Shown here one piece after another: positions 20,499-28,994 of a stretch of 64,000 bases of DNA. The notes beneath the pieces were generated by a model. It was not told where the DNA came from. It saw only the letters and a list, made by a program, of their open reading frames with translations, and did no database searches. Position numbers and translations under genes: made by a program. How positions within the stretch are numbered: the first letter of the stretch is position 1; each line of letters begins with the position of its first letter. Source of the DNA: Gp1-AA145 sp963757135 (GTDB lineage: Bacteria > Acidobacteriota > Terriglobia > Terriglobales > Acidobacteriaceae); the NCBI GenBank assembly GCA_963757135.1, contig CAVWQE010000004.1, positions 930,001-994,000 on the forward strand, in the 5' to 3' direction.

Positions 20499-20948
20499 AT
20501 GCGGGCCGTCATTCAACGCGTGCTTCGCGCTCAGGTGGGCGTCGGCGAAGAAATCGTCGGTAAGATTGGTCCCGGCCTGCTGGTTCTGCTAGGCGTAGCC
20601 AAGAGTGACACGCAAGCTGACGCCGACTATCTGGCGACGAAAATCATCGGGTTGCGCGTCTTCGACGACGACAACGGCAAGATGAACCTGTCGGTTGCTG
20701 ACACACACGGCTCGGTTCTCGCCGTTTCCCAGTTCACTCTCTATGGCGACACGCGTAAAGGCAGGCGCCCGTCATTCGATGAGGCGGCACCCCCGGAGTT
20801 GGCTAAAGAGCTTTATGAGAATTTCGTGCGCAAGGTTCGTGAAACCGGCGTTGCCTGCGAAACCGGCCGCTTTCAGGCCATGATGCAGGTGGAACTGATA
20901 AACGATGGCCCGGTAACGATCCTGTTGGATTCGACGCGGGCGTTTTGA
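20499..20948 (+). CDS. dtd: D-aminoacyl-tRNA deacylase
   Basis: This cytosolic proofreading enzyme removes D-amino acids from tRNA. From ATG 20499 the protein has 149 residues, the family length, beginning MRAVIQRVLRAQVGVGEEIVG. The catalytic-loop motif SQFTLYGDTRKGRRPSF and the C-terminal NDGPVT are both present. A longer in-frame extension upstream to 20286 runs through palindromes and is not family-like, so it is excluded. GAGAGG lies close to the ATG. Confidence 0.95.
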   Translation: MRAVIQRVLRAQVGVGEEIVGKIGPGLLVLLGVAKSDTQADADYLATKIIGLRVFDDDNGKMNLSVADTHGSVLAVSQFTLYGDTRKGRRPSFDEAAPPELAKELYENFVRKVRETGVACETGRFQAMMQVELINDGPVTILLDSTRAF

Positions 20949-20997
20949 ATAGGCGGATCGGTTCGGTCATAATTTATATGACTATGGCTGGAATATA

Positions 20998-21141
20998 ATG
21001 ACTGATATGAACGAAATGCAAGCTGGCGTTCCAGCTCCGAATCCGCCCGACGAGCTTTTCGGCTACATGGCCGGAAAGGTAAACATCGTCGGCGACATTG
21101 TAGGACCAGTTACTCCGTCGGAGGACTGGGAGACCGATTGA
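20998..21141 (+). CDS. Small antitoxin-tail-like protein
   Basis: The 47-residue open frame has the sequence LFGYMAGKVNIVGDIVGPV followed by an acidic end with EDW. This resembles the C-terminal toxin-binding tail of Phd/YefM-type antitoxins (LxGxxKGKxxIxGDIxxP). No DNA-binding N-terminal half and no toxin gene adjoin it, so it may be a remnant. TATAAT overlaps the start codon. The resemblance is visual, so confidence is low. Confidence 0.4.
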   Translation: MTDMNEMQAGVPAPNPPDELFGYMAGKVNIVGDIVGPVTPSEDWETD

Positions 21142-21178
21142 GGTCACTAACTCGCAGGATCGGCAGCCAAGGTTGTTC

Positions 21179-22612
21179 CTACGATTTGGTAGCAGGCCCC
21201 ACGTCCCTCGGCAGTTCCAATCCCAAATAATCTCTCGCGTTCGCAAAGCAGATGTTTCGCACCATCCCACCGACCAGTTCCATGTCATTGGGCAGTTCGC
21301 CTTTGGCGATGTCTTCTCCGAGCAGATTGCACAGCACGCGGCGGAAATATTCGTGGCGCGGAAATGACATGAACGAGCGCGAGTCTGTGACCATGCCGAT
21401 GAATCGCGAAAGCAGCCCGGCATTGGAGAGCGCATTGAGCTGCAATTCCATGCCTTCTTTTTGATCGAGGAACCACCAGCCGCTGCCAAACTGAACCTTT
21501 CCGGCGATGGGGCCCTCCTGAAAGCTGCCGGCCGCAGTGGCAAATACATAATCGTCAGCCGGATTGAGATTGTAGAGCACCATCTTCGGCAAAGCTCTCT
21601 CCCTGTCGAGCAGGTCAAGGTACGCACACAACCGCTCCGCCTGAGGCCAGTCGCCGATAGTGTCAAAGCCGGTATCGGGGCCGAGTTCAAGTAATTGACG
21701 CGTGTTTACCGATCGCAGCGCGCCGAGATGCAACTGTTTGGTCCAACCCTTTTCCGCGTCAAGGTGGCCGAAGAAAAGCATCATGAATGAAGCGAACTGT
21801 TCATGCTCTTCCTTTGACGCGGCGGTTCCAGTGAGCGCTCGCTCGAAAATCTTGCACGCCTGGGATTCTGTACACGGAGTTGCGTAACAATACGGCAGGC
21901 CGTGATCGGATAGTCGCCCTCCAACCTCGTGGAACGCATCGTGGCGCTGCTTTAGCGCGTCGAGCAAAATCGTCAGAGTTGTTATCTGTGTGTTGCTGAT
22001 TTCTTCCAGCCGGCGCACCCATTGCACGAAACGCTCTGGCTGGTCCACTTGCAATGCCCGGTCTGGACGAAATGTCGGGTACACGCGCAGCCCGGCTTCA
22101 GTCGAATTTACCTTCTGATGAAAAGCCAGATCGTCGCAGGGATCATCCGTTGTGCACACGACGCGCACGCGAAATTTGCTCAAGATTCCTCTGGTTCCGA
22201 AGTTCGGGTCTGCCAATCGCGACTTGGCCGCGTCCCATGCCGCCTTCGCTGTAGATTCGTTCAGCGCTCCGTCAAAATCGAAATACCTCTTCAGCTCCAG
22301 GTGCGTCCAGTGATAGAGCGGGTTGCGGAGCGTGTAAGGGACCGTCTTCGCCCACGCTAGAAACTTCTCGTATGGGCCGGCGTCCCCGGTGCAATAGCGT
22401 TCGGCGACTCCGTTGGCGCGCATCGCACGCCATTTGTAATGATCACCGTCGAACCAGATCGCGGTCAGGTCGGCGAAATGACGGTCACTTGCAATTTCCG
22501 CCGCAGGAAGGTGCGAGTGAAAATCAATGATCGCCTCGCCCGCAGCGTATTCGTGATACAAGCGGCGCGCAGGTTCAGAATGGAGCAGAAAATCGTCGTG
22601 AATAAAGCTCAA
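21179..22612 (-). CDS. uxaC: Glucuronate isomerase
   Basis: UxaC converts D-glucuronate to D-fructuronate (and galacturonate to tagaturonate). The 477 residues match the family (about 470), starting SFIHDDFLLHSEPARRLYHE and containing IIDFHSHLP, TAIWFDGDHYKWRAMR, VVCTTDDPCDDL, PTFRPDRAL and a C-terminal LVGGMVRNICFANARDYL. The start is TTG with GAGG about 8 bases upstream; the N terminus then aligns with known UxaC proteins. It diverges from the SDR-kdgK-eda-GH2 cluster, completing a hexuronate locus. It encodes the first intracellular step for glucuronate freed by the GH2 and GH67 enzymes. Confidence 0.96.
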   Translation of the reverse strand: MSFIHDDFLLHSEPARRLYHEYAAGEAIIDFHSHLPAAEIASDRHFADLTAIWFDGDHYKWRAMRANGVAERYCTGDAGPYEKFLAWAKTVPYTLRNPLYHWTHLELKRYFDFDGALNESTAKAAWDAAKSRLADPNFGTRGILSKFRVRVVCTTDDPCDDLAFHQKVNSTEAGLRVYPTFRPDRALQVDQPERFVQWVRRLEEISNTQITTLTILLDALKQRHDAFHEVGGRLSDHGLPYCYATPCTESQACKIFERALTGTAASKEEHEQFASFMMLFFGHLDAEKGWTKQLHLGALRSVNTRQLLELGPDTGFDTIGDWPQAERLCAYLDLLDRERALPKMVLYNLNPADDYVFATAAGSFQEGPIAGKVQFGSGWWFLDQKEGMELQLNALSNAGLLSRFIGMVTDSRSFMSFPRHEYFRRVLCNLLGEDIAKGELPNDMELVGGMVRNICFANARDYLGLELPRDVGPATKS

Positions 22613-22793
22613 ACGTTGACCTCGACCGCCGACACTTCAGCGCCAGCATCGTAACATTCTCCGTGACCATCCAGTCTTGTCGATTGATCAACACCGGTTC
22701 CAAACGATAACCAGCCCGCCTTTGGCTCTGATGCGTACTGCTTCCTCACCGAACTGATATCATTCTTGCCTTCGGCAAGGTCACATAATTGCT

Positions 22794-23570
22794 ATGGCGA
22801 ATTCCGGGCTCGATCTCACTTCCAAAACTGCTGTCGTGATCGGCGGGACCTCAGGCATTGGCCATACGCTCGCGCTTGGCCTTGCGCAAGCGGGAGCCGA
22901 TGTGGTCGCGACCGGACGCCGTGAAGATCTGGTGCGTTCGGTCACGGAAGAGATCAAGGCTCTGGGCCGCAAATCACTCGCGGTTGCAACCAATGTCGGC
23001 AACCGCAAGAGTGTTGAGGCGTTGCATGTGGCTGTCTGCGCCGAGTTTGGGCATGTGGATATTTTGCTCAACGCCGCGGGAATCACGCGCCGCACGCCCA
23101 GCATCGATGTCAGCGAAGACGAGTGGAATCAGATTTTCGATACCAACCTGACCGGAACGCTGCGGGCCTGTCAGGTGTTTGGCCGCAAAATGATCGAACG
23201 GAAGTCGGGGCGCATCATTAATATTGCGTCGGTCGCCTCGGGGCTGGGCTTTTTTGAAGTAGCCGCCTACGCCGCCAGCAAAGCGGCCGTGGTATCGCTG
23301 ACGAAAACGTTAGCGGTTGAGTGGGCGAAATATGGCGTCGGTGTGAACGCAATTGCGCCCGGCGTCTTTCCCACTGACCTGAATCGGGCGCTGCTTGACG
23401 GCACTCCGCGCGGCAAGGAATTTCTGGTGCGCACTCCCATGGGAAGATTCGGCAAACTGGAGGAACTGGTTGGCGCTGCGGTGTATCTTGCGTCTGACGC
23501 TGCGAGCTTCGTGACCGGGCACGTACTCGCAGTGGACGGCGGATTTCTAGCGAGCGGAGTGAATCAGTAA
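22794..23570 (+). CDS. SDR-family oxidoreductase, probable hexuronate/ketogluconate reductase
   Basis: The protein has 258 residues and a classical short-chain dehydrogenase fold. The cofactor loop is GGTSGIGHTLALGL, with NNAG-equivalent LLNAAGI, the catalytic serine in IINIASVASG and the YxxxK of YAASKAAVVSL. It is closest in style to gluconate 5-dehydrogenase and KduD. Because it leads a cluster with KDG kinase and KDPG aldolase and diverges from uxaC, reduction of fructuronate to mannonate is a reasonable inference; Bacillus UxuB is also an SDR. The precise substrate is not provable from sequence. It precedes the kinase by 7 bases. Confidence 0.88.
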   Translation: MANSGLDLTSKTAVVIGGTSGIGHTLALGLAQAGADVVATGRREDLVRSVTEEIKALGRKSLAVATNVGNRKSVEALHVAVCAEFGHVDILLNAAGITRRTPSIDVSEDEWNQIFDTNLTGTLRACQVFGRKMIERKSGRIINIASVASGLGFFEVAAYAASKAAVVSLTKTLAVEWAKYGVGVNAIAPGVFPTDLNRALLDGTPRGKEFLVRTPMGRFGKLEELVGAAVYLASDAASFVTGHVLAVDGGFLASGVNQ

Positions 23571-23577
23571 GACCTCA

Positions 23578-24672
23578 ATGCCACTCACCGTCAAATCAAA
23601 ACAAAGCTACCGCTGGGACCTGATCAGCTTAGGCGAGGTCATGCTGCGCTTCGACCCCGGTGATCGCCGGGTGTGGACAACGCGCAGCTTCGAAGTTTCA
23701 GAGGGCGGCGGCGAGTACAACGTGGCGCGCGGGTTGAAGCGATGCTTTGGCCTGGACACGGCAATCGTCACGGCTCTCGCGGACAATCCTATTGGGCGCC
23801 TGGTTGAAGACCTGATGTATCAGGGAGGCGTTGATCAAAGCCTGGTGCGCTGGGTGGCATACGACGGAGTTGGGCGCAGCGTACGCAACGGTTTGAACTT
23901 CACCGAACGCGGATTCGGCGTACGCCCGGCGCTGGGATGCTCCGACCGCGGGCACACTGCGGTGTCGCAGTTGAAGTCGGGTGAGGTCGATTGGGATGAA
24001 ATTTTCCGCAAGCAGGGCGCGCGCTGGTTCCACACCGGCGGGATTTTCTGCGCGCTTTCAGAAACCACGCCCGACGTGGCCATTGAGGCCATAGAAGCCG
24101 CACGCAAGCACGGCGCGATCATTTCTTATGATCTTAATTATCGCGAGTCGTTATGGAAGGCCATCGGGGGAAAGAAGCGTGCGCAGGAAGTGAACCGCCG
24201 CCTGGCTCCGCTGGTGGACATAATGCTGGGGAACGAAGAGGACTTCTCCGCCGCGCTGGGCTTCGATGTCCCCGGCATGGACGAGAATATTTCGAATGTT
24301 GAAGTGGAATCGTTCAAAAAGATGATCGACGCGGTGGTGAAAGAGTTTCCGTTCAAAGTAGTCGCAACAACCTTACGAAAGGCGCAGACGGCAACACGGA
24401 ATGACTGGGGCGCCATCTGCTACGCGGACGGTCAGTTCTATGAGTCGAAGAAGTACGACGGCCTGGAGATTTTCGACCGCGTCGGCGGAGGCGATTCCTT
24501 CGCGTCCGGCCTGATCTATGGATTTCTCTCTGGACAGGGGCCACAATGGGCGGTCGAGTGCGGCGCGGCCCATGGGGCGCTGGCAATGACGACGCCGGGC
24601 GACACCACCATGGTCACGTTAAAAGAGGTCACGCAGCTAATGCGGGGCGCGGGAGCGCGCATCGCGCGCTGA
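23578..24672 (+). CDS. kdgK: PfkB-family sugar kinase, probable 2-keto-3-deoxygluconate kinase
   Basis: The protein has 364 residues. It has the ribokinase fold: LISLGEVMLRFDPGDRRV at the N terminus, GGGEYNVARGL, TGGIFCAL and the C-terminal PfkB signature with the catalytic aspartate in DRVGGGDSFASGLIYG. Phosphorylation of KDG to KDPG fits its position between the SDR and eda. It is about 50 residues longer than many KdgK proteins, with an insertion around LNFTERGFGVRPALGCSDRG, so another 2-keto sugar substrate is possible. Confidence 0.88.
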   Translation: MPLTVKSKQSYRWDLISLGEVMLRFDPGDRRVWTTRSFEVSEGGGEYNVARGLKRCFGLDTAIVTALADNPIGRLVEDLMYQGGVDQSLVRWVAYDGVGRSVRNGLNFTERGFGVRPALGCSDRGHTAVSQLKSGEVDWDEIFRKQGARWFHTGGIFCALSETTPDVAIEAIEAARKHGAIISYDLNYRESLWKAIGGKKRAQEVNRRLAPLVDIMLGNEEDFSAALGFDVPGMDENISNVEVESFKKMIDAVVKEFPFKVVATTLRKAQTATRNDWGAICYADGQFYESKKYDGLEIFDRVGGGDSFASGLIYGFLSGQGPQWAVECGAAHGALAMTTPGDTTMVTLKEVTQLMRGAGARIAR

Positions 24673-24684
24673 AAATCCACTTTT

Positions 24685-25350
24685 ATGACGCGAGATGAGG
24701 TCGCCAAACGAATTCGAGAGATAGGCATTGTTCCCGTGGTGCGCGCAACCTCAGCGAAGCATGCACAACTTGCAGCCGAAGCCGTGTGCGCCGGTGGAAT
24801 TCCGATCGTCGAAGTGACCATGACAGTTCCGGGAGCGGTCGAACTGATCGCGCAACTTGCAAAGACGTCAGGCGCTGAAATTCTGATCGGCGCGGGAACC
24901 GTGCTGGATGCCGAGACTGCCAAGCGCTGTCTCGACGCGGGAGCGCAATTCATAGTCAGCCCCGGCTTTGATTTAGATACGGTGCGCTTCGTGAAGCAGC
25001 AGGGTACGCTGATGATGGCGGGAGCGCTCACCCCAACAGAGGTGATCAACGCGTGGAAGGCTGGAAGCGACTTTGTGAAGATATTCCCGTGCGGCTCCAT
25101 GGGAGGAGCCAAGTATCTGAAGGCGTTGAAGGCTCCGCTGCCGCAGGTGCTTATGATTCCGACCGGCGGAGTGAACCTTGAAACCGCCGCCGACATGATT
25201 CGTGCAGGGGCGGAAGCGCTGGGAATCGGCGGAGAGTTGGTTTCAGCATCGGCGCTCGCCTCTGGCGACATTCAGCCAATCACCGACGCCGCGCATAAGT
25301 ACGTCGCGATCGTTCGGGAGACGCGCCAGGAAATGGCCCGCAAGAACTAG
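24685..25350 (+). CDS. eda: 2-keto-3-deoxy-6-phosphogluconate aldolase
   Basis: This class I aldolase splits KDPG into pyruvate and glyceraldehyde 3-phosphate. The protein has 221 residues. Family features are IGIVPVVRA, GIPIVEVTMTVPGA with the catalytic glutamate, ILIGAGTVLDAE, QFIVSPGFD, and the Schiff-base lysine in SDFVKIFPCGSMGG, then PTGGVNLETA. It starts 12 bases after kdgK and is clearly in the same operon. It links glucuronate catabolism to central metabolism. Confidence 0.95.
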   Translation: MTRDEVAKRIREIGIVPVVRATSAKHAQLAAEAVCAGGIPIVEVTMTVPGAVELIAQLAKTSGAEILIGAGTVLDAETAKRCLDAGAQFIVSPGFDLDTVRFVKQQGTLMMAGALTPTEVINAWKAGSDFVKIFPCGSMGGAKYLKALKAPLPQVLMIPTGGVNLETAADMIRAGAEALGIGGELVSASALASGDIQPITDAAHKYVAIVRETRQEMARKN

Positions 25351-25370
25351 ATTCAACTCTTGGAGACAAA

Positions 25371-27161
25371 GTGATCCGCATTCTGACCACCCTCTTGCTT
25401 CTCGCAGTTTCTTCGTGTGCGCAGACTCCCGCTGCGCTGATCGCTGACCCCGGCAGCCGCACAACCATCAGCCTTGACGGCACCTGGAGCTCAATCGTCG
25501 ATCCATACGAAAGCGGCATCCCGAGCCGGTATTTCGAAAAGGAAAAGCCGAAGTCAAAGAGCGACCTGATCGAATTCGACTACGACCATTCACCCAAGCT
25601 CAAGGTCCCCGGCGACTGGAATACGCAACGCGAGTCGCTTCTGTTCTACGAAGGGCCGGTCTGGTATCAGCGGAAATTTACATACCAGCGGAAACCGCAC
25701 ACTCGCACTTACATCTACTTCGGCTCCGCCAATTATCTCGCTCGGGTGTGGTTGAACGGAACGAAGTTGGGCGAACACATCGGCGGATTCACCCCGTTTA
25801 ACTTCGACGTCACCGATCAACTCGCCGAGGGTGAAAACAGCGTCGTGGTCGAGGTGGACAACACGCGACATGCAGATGGCGTGCCATCCTCGCGAACCGA
25901 TTGGTGGAACTATGGCGGGCTTACGCGCAGCGTGAAGCTGATTGAAGTGCCGGAAGCGTTCATTGAAAATTACTCTATTCAGCTAGCAAAAGGTAAGTCC
26001 GATCAGATTGAAGGTTGGGTGAAGTTGAACCTGCCGCAATCAGGTCTAAGTAACGATAAACTCATCTCCGTCGAAATTCCCGACCTGCACGTGAAACAGA
26101 CGGGCGAGCAAGACAAACTTGGGGTGCAGTTTTTTCGGATAAAGGCCAAACCGCAGCTATGGTCACCTGAAAATCCGAAGCTCTACAAAGTTGTGATTTC
26201 CGCCGGAGACGACAGCATCACTGACGAAATCGGTTTTCGCACGATTGAAACGCGAGGCACCCAGATTCTGCTGAACGGGAAGCCGATCTTTCTGCGCGGC
26301 ATCTCGATGCACGAAGAGGCGCCGTTCCGCAGCGGGCGCGCTTTTTCCGAGGAAGACGACCGCACGCTGCTCGGATGGGCGAAGGAGCTGGGCTGCAACT
26401 TCGTGCGCCTGGCTCATTATCCACACAATGAAGATATGATTCGCGTGGCCGACCGGATGGGCCTGATGATCTGGGAGGAGGTCCCGGTTTACTGGGAGCT
26501 GCAGTGGGAGAATCCCGCGATTCTTGAGAATGCGAAATCCCAACTGCATGACGCGATTCTTCGCGATCAGGATCGTGCGTCAATCGTGTTCTGGTCGGTG
26601 GCGAATGAGACGCCCATCAATCCAGCTCGCAATGCGACTCTCAAATCGCTCGCTGAGTACGCGCGCCGCCTGGACTCAACCCGATTGATCACCTCGGCGT
26701 CGGATAAATGGCACTTCACCGGCGACCACACGGCGGAATTAAACGATCCGCTCGGTGAGTACCTCGACGTGATCGGCTTGAATGAGTACATCGGCTGGTA
26801 TGGAAACAAAAAGCCAGAGGACGCCGATGACACGCGATGGACGTTCGCGTATCAGAAGCCGGTGATCATCAGCGAGTTCGGGGCCGACGCTCTCTACAAC
26901 CTGCACGGCGACGCGCAGACGCGCTTCACCGTGGAGTACCAGGCGAACCTGTTCGAGCATCAACTGAATATGCTGTCGCACATGACGCCGCTGGCCGGAA
27001 TGTCGCCGTGGATATTGATGGATTTCCGATCTCCTCGCCGCCCGCTACCGGGAATTCAGGACTACTTCAATCGCAAAGGACTGATCTCCGACCGCGGCCA
27101 GCGCAAACCCGCGTTTCATATCCTGCAGAAGTTCTATCGCGAAAAGGCAGGCACGCAATAG
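25371..27161 (+). CDS. Secreted glycoside hydrolase family 2 enzyme, probable beta-glucuronidase
   Basis: The protein has 596 residues with a signal peptide ending near SSCAQ. It has the GH2 order: jelly-roll sugar-binding domain (VPGDWNTQ, FLGSANYLARVWLNGTKLG-like segment, HIGGFTPFNFDVT), immunoglobulin-like domain, and TIM barrel. The acid/base NE pair is in FWSVANETPIN and the nucleophile glutamate is in VIISEFGAD. The combination and its position after eda in a glucuronate operon favour beta-glucuronidase over beta-galactosidase. It starts at GTG 25371, about 20 bases after eda. Release of glucuronate outside the cytoplasm would feed UxaC. Confidence 0.9.
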   Translation: MIRILTTLLLLAVSSCAQTPAALIADPGSRTTISLDGTWSSIVDPYESGIPSRYFEKEKPKSKSDLIEFDYDHSPKLKVPGDWNTQRESLLFYEGPVWYQRKFTYQRKPHTRTYIYFGSANYLARVWLNGTKLGEHIGGFTPFNFDVTDQLAEGENSVVVEVDNTRHADGVPSSRTDWWNYGGLTRSVKLIEVPEAFIENYSIQLAKGKSDQIEGWVKLNLPQSGLSNDKLISVEIPDLHVKQTGEQDKLGVQFFRIKAKPQLWSPENPKLYKVVISAGDDSITDEIGFRTIETRGTQILLNGKPIFLRGISMHEEAPFRSGRAFSEEDDRTLLGWAKELGCNFVRLAHYPHNEDMIRVADRMGLMIWEEVPVYWELQWENPAILENAKSQLHDAILRDQDRASIVFWSVANETPINPARNATLKSLAEYARRLDSTRLITSASDKWHFTGDHTAELNDPLGEYLDVIGLNEYIGWYGNKKPEDADDTRWTFAYQKPVIISEFGADALYNLHGDAQTRFTVEYQANLFEHQLNMLSHMTPLAGMSPWILMDFRSPRRPLPGIQDYFNRKGLISDRGQRKPAFHILQKFYREKAGTQ

Positions 27162-27203
27162 GTGGTTTTCGCGCATCACGCGAAACCCCGCGCCGGGTTC
27201 CTC

Positions 27204-27209
27204 TACAAT
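27204..27209 (+). promoter_or_regulatory. TACAAT -10-like box just before selD
   Basis: TACAAT lies 6 bases before the selD ATG at 27216, with no ribosome site in between, again suggesting a leaderless or near-leaderless mRNA. A small inverted repeat (TTTCGCG-CATCA-CGCGAAA, 27167-27185) lies just upstream, after the GH2 stop. Confidence 0.4.
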
Positions 27210-27215
27210 GTCTTC

Positions 27216-28313
27216 ATGTCTGAGAAAAAGACCGTTCGCCTGACCGAGACAGTCAAAGCCGCAGGTTGAGCGTCCAAGCTGAGTCCGGCGGCGCTGGACG
27301 CGGTGCTTGGGAAATTAGCCCGGCAACATGACCCGAACGTTCTGGTCGGCTTCGAAGGCGCCGACGACGCCGGAGTGTATCAAATCGCGCCTGACGTGGC
27401 GCTGGTGCAGACGGTCGATTTTTTTACGCCCATTGTTGACGATCCTTACACCTTCGGCCAGATCGCTGCGACCAATTCCTTGAGCGACATTTATGCCATG
27501 GGTGGGCATCCGTTGACTGCACTCGCGCTCGTCTGCTTCCCGGAAAAAGCCGACATGGACATCCTTGAACGCATTCTGGCCGGGGGTTTGTCGAAAATGA
27601 TTGAGGCCGGATGCACAGTGATTGGCGGCCACAGCATTCGCGATGATGAAACTAAGTTTGGATATTCGGTGACGGGAACAATCGATCCGAAAAAGGTTTT
27701 GAAGAACGGCGGAGCGCAAGCCGGCGACCGGCTGCTGCTGACGAAAGCGATCGGTACGGGAGTGATCTCGACTGCGATCAAGAAAGGCGTCGCGAAACAA
27801 TCGTGGATCGATGCGGCGGTTGCATCGATGACGACGCTGAATAAGATCGCAGCGGGGGTAATCACGACGCACAACCATTTTGGGGCCAACGACCGACGAC
27901 CAACGACCAACGACGCCCCTCCCATCCACGCCCTCACCGACATCACCGGTTTCGGGCTCATGGGTCACTTACGCGAAATGCTGTTGGCTTCGGAAAACGT
28001 GTCCGCTGAAATTCATATCGGAAACGTTCCGCTGCTCGATGGCGCGCTCGAATGCGTTCGCGCCGGACATATTCCGGCCGGCCTCAAGGCCAATCGCGAA
28101 TTCGCTGAGTGCGTGGTGGACTACGACGCGGGCATTGCTGACGAGTTGAAGACGGTTCTTTTCGATCCCCAGACTGCCGGCGGCCTGCTAATCGCGGTCC
28201 ATCCCGAAGCCGCCGGCAGTCTGATCGAATCACTCCACGCGGCCGGAGTTCCGGCTGCCGAAATCGGCGAGATTGGGCCACAGCGCAAGCCGCTGGTCTC
28301 TGTCAAAAAGTAA
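27216..28313 (+). CDS. selD: Selenide, water dikinase (selenophosphate synthetase), predicted selenoprotein
   Basis: SelD makes selenophosphate from selenide and ATP for selenocysteine and selenouridine. Read from ATG 27216 the frame is open for 17 codons, meets TGA at 27267-27269, then runs open to 28313, giving 365 residues if TGA encodes selenocysteine. The TGA falls in AAG-(U)-ASKLSP, the position of the active-site Cys/Sec in the family (GxGCK in E. coli), so Sec18 is expected. Downstream motifs are GFEGADDAGVY, ALVQTVDFFTPIV, YAMGG, GGHSIRDDE and DITGFGLMGHLREM. A stem-loop directly after the TGA is a candidate SECIS. A call starting at GTG 27303 would lose the catalytic N terminus. Confidence 0.94.
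27270..27301 (+). promoter_or_regulatory. Candidate bacterial SECIS hairpin in selD
   Basis: Immediately after the UGA, GCGTCCA (27270-27276) pairs perfectly with TGGACGC (27295-27301), leaving an 18-base apical part rich in G and C. Bacterial SECIS elements sit inside the coding region right after UGA and bind SelB. Position and size fit; the SelB-binding loop was not verified. Confidence 0.6.
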
Positions 28314-28397
28314 TCCCACAACATTCTTGACAGCCGGTTCCACTGTGCTAGCATTTTCCCACTTCCCCGTCAAAACTTCGCGGTGCATGGAGGAAGC

Positions 28398-28910
28398 ATG
28401 TCCAGTCCGGGATTAGGGCTAAGCGGGTCTCCGCAGTCATCGCTCACCAGTCTTGTTGAACAGAAGCTGCGCGCTGAGCGGGTCGTGAAGGTTGGCGCAA
28501 ACTGGTTTCTGACCGTGGCCATTCTCTCCATGATCAATTCCGTGCTCTCTATGAGCGGCGCGGGAATCAGATTCATCTTCGGCCTGGGGATTGCCGAATT
28601 CGTGGATGTTTTGGCGCACCAAGCTGGTCAAAGCGGCTTCGCGCTCGACCTGGTCATCAACGGTTTCGTTGCCGGCGTTTTCGTGGTCTTCTGGAATTTC
28701 GCACGTAAAGGCCAGCAATGGGCGTTCATTGTCGGCATGGCGCTCTATGCGCTTGATGCGATGGTCATGCTCTATTTCAAAGACATTCTCGCGGTCGCGT
28801 TTCACGGGTACGGCCTGTACAGAATTTACTCGGGAATGAGCGGCATACCGCACCTGCGCAACATCGAAGCCAGCATGACTCCGGCCGGGGCCCCGATTCA
28901 GCCCGTCTGA
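28398..28910 (+). CDS. Small multi-pass membrane protein of unknown function
   Basis: The protein has 170 residues from the ATG, which has a strong GGAGGAAGC ribosome site. After a cytosolic N-terminal segment come about four hydrophobic helices (FLTVAILSMINSVLSM, FIFGLGIAEFVDVLA, LVINGFVAGVFVVFWNFA, WAFIVGMALYALDAMVMLYF). Aromatic and glycine residues near the helix ends and a final HGYGLYRIYSGM segment are notable. No transporter or enzyme motif was recognised. Confidence 0.78.
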   Translation: MSSPGLGLSGSPQSSLTSLVEQKLRAERVVKVGANWFLTVAILSMINSVLSMSGAGIRFIFGLGIAEFVDVLAHQAGQSGFALDLVINGFVAGVFVVFWNFARKGQQWAFIVGMALYALDAMVMLYFKDILAVAFHGYGLYRIYSGMSGIPHLRNIEASMTPAGAPIQPV

Positions 28911-28994
28911 GATTCAGCTTCGCTTCCGAATCTTTAAGCCGACGCGCGGCTACGTGCATCTAATATCTGCTGAAAATAAATCTAGGAGATTTCG

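Noticed and set aside
20974..21690. Long minus-strand open frame inside and after uxaC
   Set aside because: It is a shadow of uxaC in another frame; composition is Arg/Cys/Ser rich and no family is seen.
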